Shown here in pieces: positions 22,557 to 31,707 of a DNA stretch of 64,000 bases. The notes below the pieces were generated by a model. That model made no database searches and was not told where the DNA came from. It saw only the letters and a list, made by a program, of their open reading frames with translations. The translations under genes were made by a program, and so were the position numbers. Positions within the stretch are counted from its first letter, which is position 1; the number at the start of each line of letters is the position of its first letter. This stretch comes from Megalobrama amblycephala (lineage: Eukaryota; Chordata; Actinopteri; Cypriniformes; Xenocyprididae): NCBI RefSeq assembly GCF_018812025.1, contig NC_063063.1, forward strand, positions 3,688,672 through 3,752,671, given 5' to 3'.

Positions 22557-25500
22557 ATGGATCCAGAAGCAAGTGACACATTAGAGACAATGGACAGACC
22601 TCGCCGCAGGACTAATCTGCCTTCTCACCTGGACGATTATGAGGTTGGCTACCGACCCGCTGATGACCCTCCTCCTAAAGCTTCTTCCCACTGTCCCAGT
22701 CAACCAAGAAGCAGCTCGAGGAAAACGTCTCGAAGTGGTGCTAGCTCTCATTCCAGGACAAGTAGGCGCTCTGTTACGTCCACTGGCGTTTATCTTCCAC
22801 CTGAACTCTCTAGTGTCCAGACTGCTATTTTGGAGGAGAAGATTAAACAGAGGCAGTTAGACAGTCTCCGCCAGCAGGTCCAGGAGGACTCACTGGCTGA
22901 TGTGGAATACCAGCGGCTACAAGCACAAGCTAAAGAAGCCCAGCGTATTCAAGAGGAAGCTCTTACAGCAAAGCAGGCCTTATCCAAGCATCTAGAAAGA
23001 CAGCGAAAGCTGCAACAAGCAGAGACTGAGCTTGAGGTAGCAAAGCTTGTATCCTCCATGCTTATTAAAGACTCTGGTTCAACGACTCCTGTGCCTCCTG
23101 GCTCACCCGACAGCCTTTCGCCTCCGCCTCAGCTCATACATAGTAGTCCAGCCATGAGCCCACCTCAACCATCATGCGCTATCCAGCGGCCCTCTACTCA
23201 GTCACCAGCTGTGACCTCAACCATACAGATTTGTCAAGCTGAACAGATTATTCCTGATGACTCTTGGGTGTCTCAGCCATCACTTAGACCACTGCAGTTA
23301 ACAGCTGAATCTGGGAGTGCACCACCTGCAGCACTCCACCTGTTACCACAAGCAGCAACACCAGTCTCTAATGCATCTCAGACTACCCATATAACTGCAC
23401 CAGCTCACACTGTGTTATCAACATCTACTGTGGTACCCCAATCTCACTCAGGAGCCACAGTCATGTCCACTGCTGCACATCCCTTGAGTACAAGCACGCC
23501 GTCTGTGCCACAGCAACCTACCACAGCAACATTGCCGCCACATACAAGGCTACATGCAGTACTGCAGACAGCACTTCCACCTGTGACAACACACTCACGT
23601 CTTCTGCAGCCTCCATTTACCAGCTATCAGGCTTCAGCCATTCCATCTACTGTCCCTAGCCATGCTCAACCACCTTCATTCTTGCCCTTTCCGCAGGATG
23701 GTCATCCAGCATACCCTGGTACAGAGCTACTGTTTGCATCAGCCTATGGCATCCCACAACCCAAGTTGCCGGTGTTCGACAGTGGTAAGGAGAGTGACTT
23801 TGCCTTGTTAAAGTTGGCACTGGACAATCTGTTGAGCAATCACAACCATCTCAGTGAACAGTACAAATATCATGTCTTGCTAAGCCATTTAAAACTCCCT
23901 AGTGCTCAGCAGCTGGCTAAAGCCTATATGTACCATCCGTGTCCTTATTCAGCTGCACTGCAGGCTCTTCAAGACAAGTATGGCCAGCCAAGACAGCTTG
24001 TTCAGTCAGAGTTGGGTGCCATCATGAGCACTCCACCAGTCAAAATGGGTGATGCTAATGCTTTTGACTCCTTTGCATTATCCGTTCAATCATTGGTGGG
24101 CATGCTAAGGACGCTTGAGGGCCAGAATGGTTATGAGCTCATGTGTGGCTCTCATGTGGATCGTCTGCTAAGTAAGCTACCATCTGCTTATCGTGATGGC
24201 TTTGTTGAATACTGCCTAAGCAGGGGTATTCTACAGATGGGTACTGATAAGACCTATACACTTCCTGATCTGGCCACCTGGTTAGAGATCAAGTCTCAAG
24301 CGAAACGAATCTCCAGCCGAGCTGCAACCTTGTTCCAGAGTGACTCATCCAAGCTCTATAGTAAAGCTACGACATTCACTCGTCCAAAGGAGAGACCAAC
24401 ACCTGTTCTCATGGCCAATGAGAGCATCACCATGTCCCCTAAATCTGCAGACTCAAAACCCAGCTCAAAGCCAAAGCCATATTGTCCCCATTGTGACAAC
24501 AGGGACCACTACCTCAACTCCTGTGACCAATTCAAGAAATTAACCACTGCTCAAATCGTCACCTGGATTAAAGAGGGAAAACGCTGTTGGAGATGTGGTC
24601 GGACACATGCAGTAGAGACCTGCAACCTCAAACGCCCATGTAAGGTCTGTAAAGAACTGCATCTTACAGTTCTACATGAGTCCATTAATGACACTTCTAG
24701 GGCTGTACTCATGGTAAGCTTGCCACCTACCAGGATTTACCTTGACAGACCTAACCGTTCTCCAAAGGTCATGTTGAAAGTGGTCAAAGTCCTCCTTCAC
24801 AATGGTTGTCACACTATGGAAACCCATGCAGTACTTGATGACGGGTCAGAGAGAACACTAGTGCTTCAGCCAGTAGTGCAGCAGCTCAAGTTAACAGGTG
24901 CTCCTGAATTGCTTCCCCTACAGACGATTCAACAGTGTCACACTGAACTTGAAGGGTCATCGATATCTTTTGAGGTGTCCTCAGTATCCAAACCCATGAC
25001 GAAGTTCACTATACGCAACGCATTCACTGCAAACGGTCTGTGTCTAGCGGAGCACAACTACCCAGTGACTGCCCTCCAGAATGCCTATCGACACCTGAAG
25101 GATCTACCGCTGCCTCCTGTGGACAGAGTAAAGCCATTACTCCTTATCGGGTCAGATAATCCTCACCTCCTGACACCAATCCAGCCCATACGCAAAGGCC
25201 CAATAGGGGGACCTATTGCTGTCTGCACGCAACTCGGATGGTCTCTCCAGGGCCCTATGAGTCCAATGCAACCTTCTCGAGGGAATCAACAGTGTCTTCA
25301 CATCATGTCAGTTCCAACCCGTGATGATCTTATCCACCATGTAGAAAGGCTCTGGCAAGTCGATACTCTCCCCTACAACGAGAAAACGGTTACCAGGTCC
25401 AAACAGGATAGGGAGGCTTATACCCTGCTGCAAAATGCCACAATCCGGGTGAATGTGGACGGTGTTCAACGTTACGCTACACCATTGCTAAGGCGAACAC

Positions 25501-27746
25501 CAGTGAGTTTACTCCATGCAGACAAAGAGACTGTGCTTCCTAGTTTGCGTAGCACTGAACGCAGGCTGGCACGGGATCCTGAGAGGGCTAAAGCCTACTG
25601 TACTGAGATCAAGAAGTTGGAGGTGGCAGGTTATGTGGCTAAGATAACTCCAGAGGAGGCCAGCAAAAGTGAAGAATCCTGGTACATCCCGCACCATATG
25701 GTGCATCACAACGGTAAGGACAGGATTGTCTTTAACTGTTCCTTTAAACATCAGGGACAGTCCTTAAATGATCAGCTGCTGCCTGGGCCGACATTGGGAC
25801 CTTCCTTACTGGGTGTCCTCCTGAGATTCCGCCAACACACTGTTGCTATCAGCGGGGACATCAAAGGTATGTTCCACCAGGTACGCTTGCTGCCCAAAGA
25901 CAAGCCAGTGCTGCGCTTCCTTTGGAGGGATATGTGCAGAGAGGTGGAACCTGATATATATGAATGGCAGGTACTTCCGTTTGGCACTACATGCAGCCCA
26001 TGTTGTGCCATCTTTGCCCTCCAACACCATGCCCAAGGACACAAAGATGACATGGCTGACCTAGTTGACATAGTAGGGCATTCATTCTATGTAGATAACT
26101 GCCTTCACAGCACACCAACTGCAGATGAAGCCAAAGCAACAGTGGATGGACTGCGCCAGCTGCTCTCCGATGGAGGCTTTGAGATCAGGCAATGGGCAAG
26201 CAATGTACCATCTGTGATCCAACACCTTCCCACAGATGCTAAGTCTACTAATAGCGAGCGCTGGTTAGCACAAAGCAGCACTGACCTCCAAGAACTCACT
26301 CTTGGTCTGCGGTGGAATTGTATCACTGACACCCTGGGCTATAATTTACGCTCTACGGAGACCGCTGCACCTACAATGAGGAACATGTATAGGATCTTGG
26401 CGAGTCAGTATGATCCTTTGGGGTTCATCATCCCATTCACTACCAGGGCCAAGGTTCTTATCCAAGACCTCTGGAAGCACAAGCTTGGTTGGGACGACCC
26501 CATTGAACCTCTGCATTTGAGAGAAAAGTGGCTTGCCTGGGTAGGAGAACTCCCGACTCTCCTTCAGTTGCAGTTCCCTCGAACATACACCTCGGCCTCC
26601 ATTGACAACACTTCTGTTACCCATGAGCTTCATGTCTTTAATGATGCATCAGAAAGAGCTTATGGTTCAGTGGCCTACTTGCGTACAACAGATAGTCAAG
26701 GACAGGTCACTGTAACCTTTGTCTTGGCCAGGTCTAGAGTAGCACCAAGGAAGTGTCTGTCCATGCCTCGCTTGGAGCTAAGTGCAGCTCTGACTGGTGC
26801 CCAGATGGCAAAGGTGATCCAAACAGAGTTGACCATTCCTATTCACAAAGTTACTTTCTGGTCTGACTCCACCACTGTGTTATACTGGCTGACGTCGGAG
26901 TCCTGCCGCTACAAGGTGTTCGTGGGTACACGTGTAGCAGAAATACAGACCCTCACCGACATGGCTGAATGGAGGTATGTTGAGTCAGTCCACAATCCTG
27001 CTGACCACATCACACGAGGTCTTACACTAAATGAGTTGGCAGGCCCTCATCAGTGGAGCTCAGGGCCAGCCTTCCTGAACCAGCCAGTTGACCAGTGGCC
27101 ATCCACACCCAAAACTGAAGAAGAGCCAGACTTCAGTGAGTTAAAGAAGGCTGCCTTTATTGGAACCATTTCTGTGTCTAGTAGTTCCCTTCCTGATCCA
27201 TGCCAGTTCCACACATGGCAAGAGCTTGTCCAGGCCACTGTCAGATCCCTGCATGGGGCGGCTGGAACAGATACTCACTCTCCTGTCGAGGCTTCTGATT
27301 ATATCGAAGCAGAGAGGCTCCTACTGGCACAGGCTCAAAGTGACTCATTCCCGCTTGAAGTCAGGGCTTTAAAGGCCAGACAGTCAGTTCCAGCTGACAG
27401 TCGTCTGGGATCTCTCGCCCCTGAGTATGATGGGGCCACCGGTCTCATTAGAGTGGGTGGAAGACTACGTCGTGCTAGTGACCTTGACCTGGAGACTATA
27501 CATCCAATTGTATTAGACCCTGGCCATCCCATCACCAAGATGCTAATTAAGGAGGCAGATCAGCGACTCCTTCATCCTGGCTCAGAAAGGGTCCTAGCTG
27601 AACTGCGTCGCCAGTATTGGGTACTCCGAGGCAGAGAGGCGATACGTAAACAGCAGCGCACCTGTCAAGACTGTCAACGGTGGCGGGCCAAGCCTCAAAC
27701 CCCGCGATTAGCAGATCTGTCCACCCTGCAGGCTGAATTTGTATAA
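22557..27746 (+). CDS. BEL/Pao gag-pol polyprotein (gag, protease, RT, RNase H, integrase zinc domain)
   Basis: 1,729 codons from the ATG at 22557. The raw open frame begins six codons earlier at a GTG, but the ATG is the sensible start. A charged coiled-coil-like stretch spans residues ~85-175, followed by a Pro/Ser/Thr-rich linker. Zinc-binding Cys/His motifs lie at ~640-705 (CPHCDNRDHYLNSC, CWRCGRTHAVETC, CKVC). The aspartic protease DDGS is at ~760. The RT has YVDN at ~1176-1179 in place of YVDD, a form I recall from other fish BEL elements. RNase H (FNDASERAYG) is at ~1360, and the integrase HHCC module at ~1671-1710 (HPGSERV, CQDCQ). The frame stops at 27744-27746 after a one-base insertion near 27720, so the integrase core falls in the next frame. 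Confidence 0.95.
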   Translation: MDPEASDTLETMDRPRRRTNLPSHLDDYEVGYRPADDPPPKASSHCPSQPRSSSRKTSRSGASSHSRTSRRSVTSTGVYLPPELSSVQTAILEEKIKQRQLDSLRQQVQEDSLADVEYQRLQAQAKEAQRIQEEALTAKQALSKHLERQRKLQQAETELEVAKLVSSMLIKDSGSTTPVPPGSPDSLSPPPQLIHSSPAMSPPQPSCAIQRPSTQSPAVTSTIQICQAEQIIPDDSWVSQPSLRPLQLTAESGSAPPAALHLLPQAATPVSNASQTTHITAPAHTVLSTSTVVPQSHSGATVMSTAAHPLSTSTPSVPQQPTTATLPPHTRLHAVLQTALPPVTTHSRLLQPPFTSYQASAIPSTVPSHAQPPSFLPFPQDGHPAYPGTELLFASAYGIPQPKLPVFDSGKESDFALLKLALDNLLSNHNHLSEQYKYHVLLSHLKLPSAQQLAKAYMYHPCPYSAALQALQDKYGQPRQLVQSELGAIMSTPPVKMGDANAFDSFALSVQSLVGMLRTLEGQNGYELMCGSHVDRLLSKLPSAYRDGFVEYCLSRGILQMGTDKTYTLPDLATWLEIKSQAKRISSRAATLFQSDSSKLYSKATTFTRPKERPTPVLMANESITMSPKSADSKPSSKPKPYCPHCDNRDHYLNSCDQFKKLTTAQIVTWIKEGKRCWRCGRTHAVETCNLKRPCKVCKELHLTVLHESINDTSRAVLMVSLPPTRIYLDRPNRSPKVMLKVVKVLLHNGCHTMETHAVLDDGSERTLVLQPVVQQLKLTGAPELLPLQTIQQCHTELEGSSISFEVSSVSKPMTKFTIRNAFTANGLCLAEHNYPVTALQNAYRHLKDLPLPPVDRVKPLLLIGSDNPHLLTPIQPIRKGPIGGPIAVCTQLGWSLQGPMSPMQPSRGNQQCLHIMSVPTRDDLIHHVERLWQVDTLPYNEKTVTRSKQDREAYTLLQNATIRVNVDGVQRYATPLLRRTPVSLLHADKETVLPSLRSTERRLARDPERAKAYCTEIKKLEVAGYVAKITPEEASKSEESWYIPHHMVHHNGKDRIVFNCSFKHQGQSLNDQLLPGPTLGPSLLGVLLRFRQHTVAISGDIKGMFHQVRLLPKDKPVLRFLWRDMCREVEPDIYEWQVLPFGTTCSPCCAIFALQHHAQGHKDDMADLVDIVGHSFYVDNCLHSTPTADEAKATVDGLRQLLSDGGFEIRQWASNVPSVIQHLPTDAKSTNSERWLAQSSTDLQELTLGLRWNCITDTLGYNLRSTETAAPTMRNMYRILASQYDPLGFIIPFTTRAKVLIQDLWKHKLGWDDPIEPLHLREKWLAWVGELPTLLQLQFPRTYTSASIDNTSVTHELHVFNDASERAYGSVAYLRTTDSQGQVTVTFVLARSRVAPRKCLSMPRLELSAALTGAQMAKVIQTELTIPIHKVTFWSDSTTVLYWLTSESCRYKVFVGTRVAEIQTLTDMAEWRYVESVHNPADHITRGLTLNELAGPHQWSSGPAFLNQPVDQWPSTPKTEEEPDFSELKKAAFIGTISVSSSSLPDPCQFHTWQELVQATVRSLHGAAGTDTHSPVEASDYIEAERLLLAQAQSDSFPLEVRALKARQSVPADSRLGSLAPEYDGATGLIRVGGRLRRASDLDLETIHPIVLDPGHPITKMLIKEADQRLLHPGSERVLAELRRQYWVLRGREAIRKQQRTCQDCQRWRAKPQTPRLADLSTLQAEFV

Positions 27747-28677
27747 GCCGCCTTTCCATTCTACTGGTGTAGACTGCTTCGGCCCATTCGCAGTCAAAAT
27801 TGGTCGCCGTCAAGAGAAAAGATGGGGGATTATCTACAAATGTATGACAACACGGTGTGTGCATCTAGATCTGTTAGAGCATATGGACACTGATGCATTC
27901 CTGCTCTCTCTGCGTCGATTCATAGCACGACGGGGCAAGCCTATGGAACTGCTATGCGATAATGGCACTAATTTCATTGGAGGTGATCGAGAACTACGAG
28001 AGACCTTCAATGCCATGTCACCGAGACTTCAGGAGCTGCTGGCTGGGCAGAAGATCCGGTTCCGCCATAATCCACCAAGTGCTCCTCACTTCGGGGGAAC
28101 CTGGGAGCGTGAGGTAAAATCAGTCAAGACAGCGCTGCGTGTAATCCTGCGAGAGCAGTCGGTCCCAGAACCAGTGCTTCAAACTCTTCTAGTGGAAGTT
28201 GAGAGCATTTTAAATGCCAAACCACTTGGCTATGTATCTTCAGATGTCGCAGACCTGGATCCAGTGACTCCAAACTTACTTCTTATGGGTCGCCGTGATG
28301 CCTCTCTACCACAGGTCCTATATGACTCTAACAACTTGCTCGGAAGACGGAAGTGGAGACATAGTCAGGTGCTGGCTGACTGTTTCTGGACTGCCTTTAT
28401 TCGACATTACCTCCCAGGCTTGCATGGTCGTCATAAGTGGAGGACGGATGTCAAGGAACTGACAGTAGGTCAAGTAGTACTTATTGTCGATCCCCAACTT
28501 CCCCGGGCACTCTGGCCTGTCGGCACAGTGACGGAAATCCTGGCTGGGGCTGATGGTAGAATTCGGATCGCCAGAGTCAGGGTTAAGGAGAAAACCTATA
28601 CCCGTCCAGTTGTCCGGTTGATCCCACTTCCTCACCTTGAGGACGATGACACAGGCACTTCAGACAGACTTTCTTAG
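27739..28677 (+). CDS. BEL/Pao integrase catalytic core and C-terminus (frame +1 relative to gag-pol)
   Basis: 312 codons overlapping gag-pol by 8 bases. The DDE acids are visible: D in GVDCFGPF (about 27772), D in LCDNGTNF (about 27958) and E in GTWEREVK (about 28109). A C-terminal DNA-binding part follows to VRLIPLPHLED. The frame lacks a proper start; the protein would be the end of the polyprotein. The offset is one base, best explained by an extra T in GATCTGTCC near 27720. A programmed frameshift cannot be excluded, but there is no slippery heptamer at the junction. Confidence 0.93.
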   Translation: MYKPPFHSTGVDCFGPFAVKIGRRQEKRWGIIYKCMTTRCVHLDLLEHMDTDAFLLSLRRFIARRGKPMELLCDNGTNFIGGDRELRETFNAMSPRLQELLAGQKIRFRHNPPSAPHFGGTWEREVKSVKTALRVILREQSVPEPVLQTLLVEVESILNAKPLGYVSSDVADLDPVTPNLLLMGRRDASLPQVLYDSNNLLGRRKWRHSQVLADCFWTAFIRHYLPGLHGRHKWRTDVKELTVGQVVLIVDPQLPRALWPVGTVTEILAGADGRIRIARVRVKEKTYTRPVVRLIPLPHLEDDDTGTSDRLS

Positions 28678-28697
28678 GGTATTCAATTATCTTACCA

Positions 28698-28715
28698 GAT
28701 AATTGGGGGCGGCTG
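28698..28715 (+). promoter_or_regulatory. Polypurine-like tract before the 3' LTR
   Basis: GATAATTGGGGGCGGCTG directly upstream of TGTCAG, where the plus-strand primer is expected. The purine run is short. Confidence 0.6.
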
Positions 28716-29386
28716 TGTCAGAAAGCCTGTCCTCGGAACTAATGTTTTAGTTGTTGTTTCCTGTACGTCCCGTTATTAGCGACGCACACTGGTAGAAGAT
28801 GCCTGTTAATCCATGTTTATGCTGCTATTATGCTCTGTGTAATGCGTTCATGCAATAACTGTAAGTACTGTTATGCCTTTATCTCTAATTAGTATATGTT
28901 GTGCATGTGATTGGTAATTGCTGATGTTTATATTGTTCGAGTTTACCGTTTATTTCGGACGTAATTTGCCGATCTAAATCTGCTGAGTCATCAACATCCG
29001 CTCTAGTGTTACGAGCCGATACAGCGAATGTTTGTTTATATAATTGCTTACAGCATAATATTCAGTCTAGTACTGTATTTTTGTTATCTTTATTGTGATT
29101 ATTAATATAGACATATGTTTAATATATTTTTGGTACTATGTTACTGAGTAATTAGTGTAATGAGACATGCAAGTTATATGAATATTATTGTAAATTTATT
29201 TCTCTTTATTTCCTTTGTAGACCATATAATATCACAGCTGCATACCTCAGATGCATATTCAAGACTGTAAATAAATGCCTCATTATCAAGAATCTCTTCT
29301 CCACTCCTGATTCTCTGACCGGAATCTGATCCATATTTGGCCGCCTCAATCAGCTAAAAACTTAATTGTAGTGGGGCTTCGCTACA
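28716..29386 (+). repeat. BEL/Pao 3' LTR
   Basis: 671 bp, the same as 21841-22511 as far as can be read, and followed by the GAAAA target duplication. Confidence 0.97.
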
Positions 29387-29391
29387 GAAAA

Positions 29392-29887
29392 TACAGCAAA
29401 TAGCTGTGAGGTTCATATGACGTCTGGCATTTATGCATTAAACATGTTGTGCTTAAAATGTGCAGATTGTCCAGGAGTTTCTTTTGGATTATGTGCTTAA
29501 ATCATATTTCTTACATATTGCAGTTATTATTTATGTTAAATATTGCATTTTGGATGCTTTGCTTGTGAATAGATTGGCTGTGTTTAGAAAAGTGTATTGA
29601 ACTGGCACTATAATTTGGGCATTCAGAAAGAAAGTTTGCATCTTTCCAACTGCAAAGGCATAGTGTAGTGTTTGTCAACTGGTGGTGTGTGCAGTCAAAG
29701 AAAAACATCAACAACAGAAAAACATAATTCGAATTGATTTTCTGGTGTAAGTCTTTTATTTTGAAAGACATGCACAAAAGCTGTAAAATTTTCTTTCAAA
29801 CGCAGGTTAAGTAAAGAGTGCCTGAGAAAAACCTCATTTGACTCATTTGCACTGTTACTTCCTGATTTTTGATAATCCAGCTTGGGC
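29392..29887. other. Unique AT-rich spacer between two LTR elements
   Basis: No gene or repeat end recognised. It stops where the truncated 5' LTR of the Gypsy element begins. Confidence 0.5.
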
Positions 29888-30011
29888 ATTACCTTCTCAT
29901 TCACATCCAAGAACTGCCTTCTCATCATTCTCTTACCTGTTGCTCTGCTGATCACTTCAATAAACATCCATTAATGCTTTTACATCTGCCTCCGGTGTCT
30001 CTATCATAACA
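29888..30011 (+). repeat. Outer Gypsy 5' LTR, last 124 bp only
   Basis: Matches 41609-41733 almost base for base, ending CTATCATAACA, and includes the AATAAA signal. Everything upstream of ATTACCTTCTC is lost. Confidence 0.9.
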
Positions 30012-30041
30012 GAAGACCGGACCATAACAGCAACTATCAGC

Positions 30042-30541
30042 ATGAGCATCACCGATCCGTTCCAGGAGCTCGTGGACGCACTGCGCCGAGCACTCACCCC
30101 ACAGCCACCATCACCGTCATCCACCACCGCTGCCGCTTCCGCACCCACCATCACCGCTCCTTCTCCAGTGTTTACCGCCAGTCCCATGGCCAAACCGGCG
30201 CCCTACTCAGGATCGGCGGAGGACTGCAGCGGATTTCTCCTTCAATGTGAGCTGATCCTGGAGATGCAACCGCACCTCTACCCCACCGACATGGCTAAAA
30301 TCGCGTTCATAATCTCCCAACTGCAAGGTAAGGCCCTTCAATGGGCGGATTCACTCTGGACTCAGAGAGGCTCTGTTGTAAACCTCTGACAGATTCTTCA
30401 ACTGGTGAGAAGCTTTACAATCTAAAACAAGGAAATAACACTGTAAATGAATATGCCTTGCAGTTCAGAACGCTAGCCGCCACCAGCGGATGGAATGAAC
30501 AAGCCCTTATCACCACCTTTTGTCAAGGATTGGAGCCTAAT
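30042..30541 (+). pseudogene. Outer Gypsy gag, N-terminal part
   Basis: ATG at 30042 (MSITDPFQELVDALRRAL). A Pro/Ala-rich linker is followed by the capsid-like part (KPAPYSGSAEDCSGFLLQCE, then QLQGKALQWADSLW). A frameshift near 30360 moves the reading to another frame (STGEKLYNLKQGNNTV to FCQGLEPN). It ends at the insertion point of the second Gypsy. The frame resumes correctly at 35019 when one copy of CTAAT is counted. Confidence 0.88.
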
Positions 30542-30998
30542 TGTCACGGTTCATGGGTTCACTTACTCGCCCTCGTGTGGTTGTGGTGTGTGTTGCATGG
30601 TTACTGATTGTGTGGGTGTCACCCACCTGATTGATTGTGATGTGCTGCCAGCCGAGTCTTGTTCTGTGTGTGCTTTATCTTGTGTGTGTCTACATGGCGT
30701 CTTTGTCAGTTCGTTGCAGGCTGTCCCGCTGTTGTGTTTCTGTGTTTCACCTCCTGTTATCCTGGGGTTCTGGATCTCCGTCTTGTGCCCGCGTCTGGGT
30801 TGGATTATTCCTTGGCTTCTGATACTCATTGCAGCCCTGCGCCACCCGGTTCATCTGTTTCAACACACCACGGCGTCAGCTCGTCTTTGTGACTGCAATG
30901 ACTGTCCTTTTTGGAGTGAAGTTATTGTACAGCGTATTCTGTCAATAAATCCTGTTTTACTTGCACTTGGATCCTCTCTCTGTGTTCATTTCCTGACA
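30542..30998 (+). repeat. Inner Gypsy 5' LTR
   Basis: 457 bp, beginning TGTCACGGTTCATGGG and ending TTCCTGACA, with AATAAA at about 30945. Confidence 0.95.
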
Positions 30999-31014
30999 GA
31001 ACGAACTGACCCAG

Positions 31015-31359
31015 ATGGATCCAGCAAGGTCGTCGGATCTTCAGGAGTATTTGAGCAAGAACGCTCAACGGATGGATCAGCAGGACGAGCAGGTGATGGT
31101 CACTGCTCGCACCGTGCAAACGTTGGTGGCGCAGGTGGCTGAGCTCTCAACCCAGGTATTACATCTTTCATCTCCCACTGCGCCAGCCCCACCGCCCATT
31201 CCCCACTCATCAACCAGCACGCCACAAGAGCCTCGTATTCCTGCACCAGAGAGGTATGGTGGAGAACCTGATGCTTGTAGAGCTTTTCTGTATAAATGCT
31301 CTATTTATTTCTCTCTGCAACCTAACACGTTCTCTTCTGAGGAGTCTAAAGTCGCATAA
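31015..31359 (+). pseudogene. Inner Gypsy gag, N-terminal fragment
   Basis: ATG at 31015, 16 bases after the LTR. A coiled-coil-like first part (LQEYLSKNAQRMDQQDEQV) is followed by a Pro-rich stretch and the capsid start (PERYGGEPDACRAFLYKC). It stops at TAA 31357-31359, where a deletion has removed the rest of gag, the zinc knuckle and the start of protease. Confidence 0.88.
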
Positions 31360-31700
31360 GGAAGCATAATGGACTTTGAGCTGGCTACTCGGTTGCACAT
31401 TCCCATTCGCCCGTTGGATCACGCCATATCTGTTTTCGCCCTCAACGGACAGAAACTACCCACCATCACACACGCCACGGACCCCGTCACTGCCATCATT
31501 TCCGGTAATCACACTGAACTATTGTCATTTTACCTCTCCAGATCCGCTCATCATCCTATCATCCTGGGACATCCGTGGCTGGTGAAGCACAAGCCCAGGA
31601 TTGAGTGGGGCCAGGAATCCGTGGTGGAGTGGAGCCAACACTGTCATGCGTCTTGTTTGTTGTCTGCTTGTTCGTCTGTGTCTCGTTCTGTGTTGTAGGA
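31360..31700 (+). pseudogene. Inner Gypsy protease remnant lacking its active site
   Basis: Reads GSIMDFELATRLHIPIRPL and later HPIILGHPWLVKHKP, the middle and end of a Gypsy protease. The catalytic Asp-Ser/Thr-Gly triplet, which should stand just before GSIMDF, is absent because the sequence jumps directly from gag at 31359. Confidence 0.85.
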
Positions 31701-31707
31701 GGAGTCG

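Larger units (their letters stand above)
21841..29386 (+). mobile_element. Complete BEL/Pao LTR retrotransposon
   Basis: Two 671-bp LTRs (TGTCAG...GCTACA), a tRNA-Tyr primer site, a long gag-pol frame, an integrase frame and a polypurine tract. The target duplication GAAAA flanks it (21836-21840 and 29387-29391). The LTRs read as identical base for base, so insertion was very recent. The single obvious lesion is one extra base near 27720, which separates gag-pol from the integrase core. Confidence 0.97.

Noticed and set aside
25509..27864. Several minus-strand frames opposite BEL/Pao gag-pol
   Set aside because: Antisense shadows of a strongly coding frame, with no own motifs.
30495..31142. 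215-codon frame across the inner Gypsy 5' LTR
   Set aside because: It reads LTR sequence in a chance frame; the same text recurs in the 3' LTR at 34581-34793.
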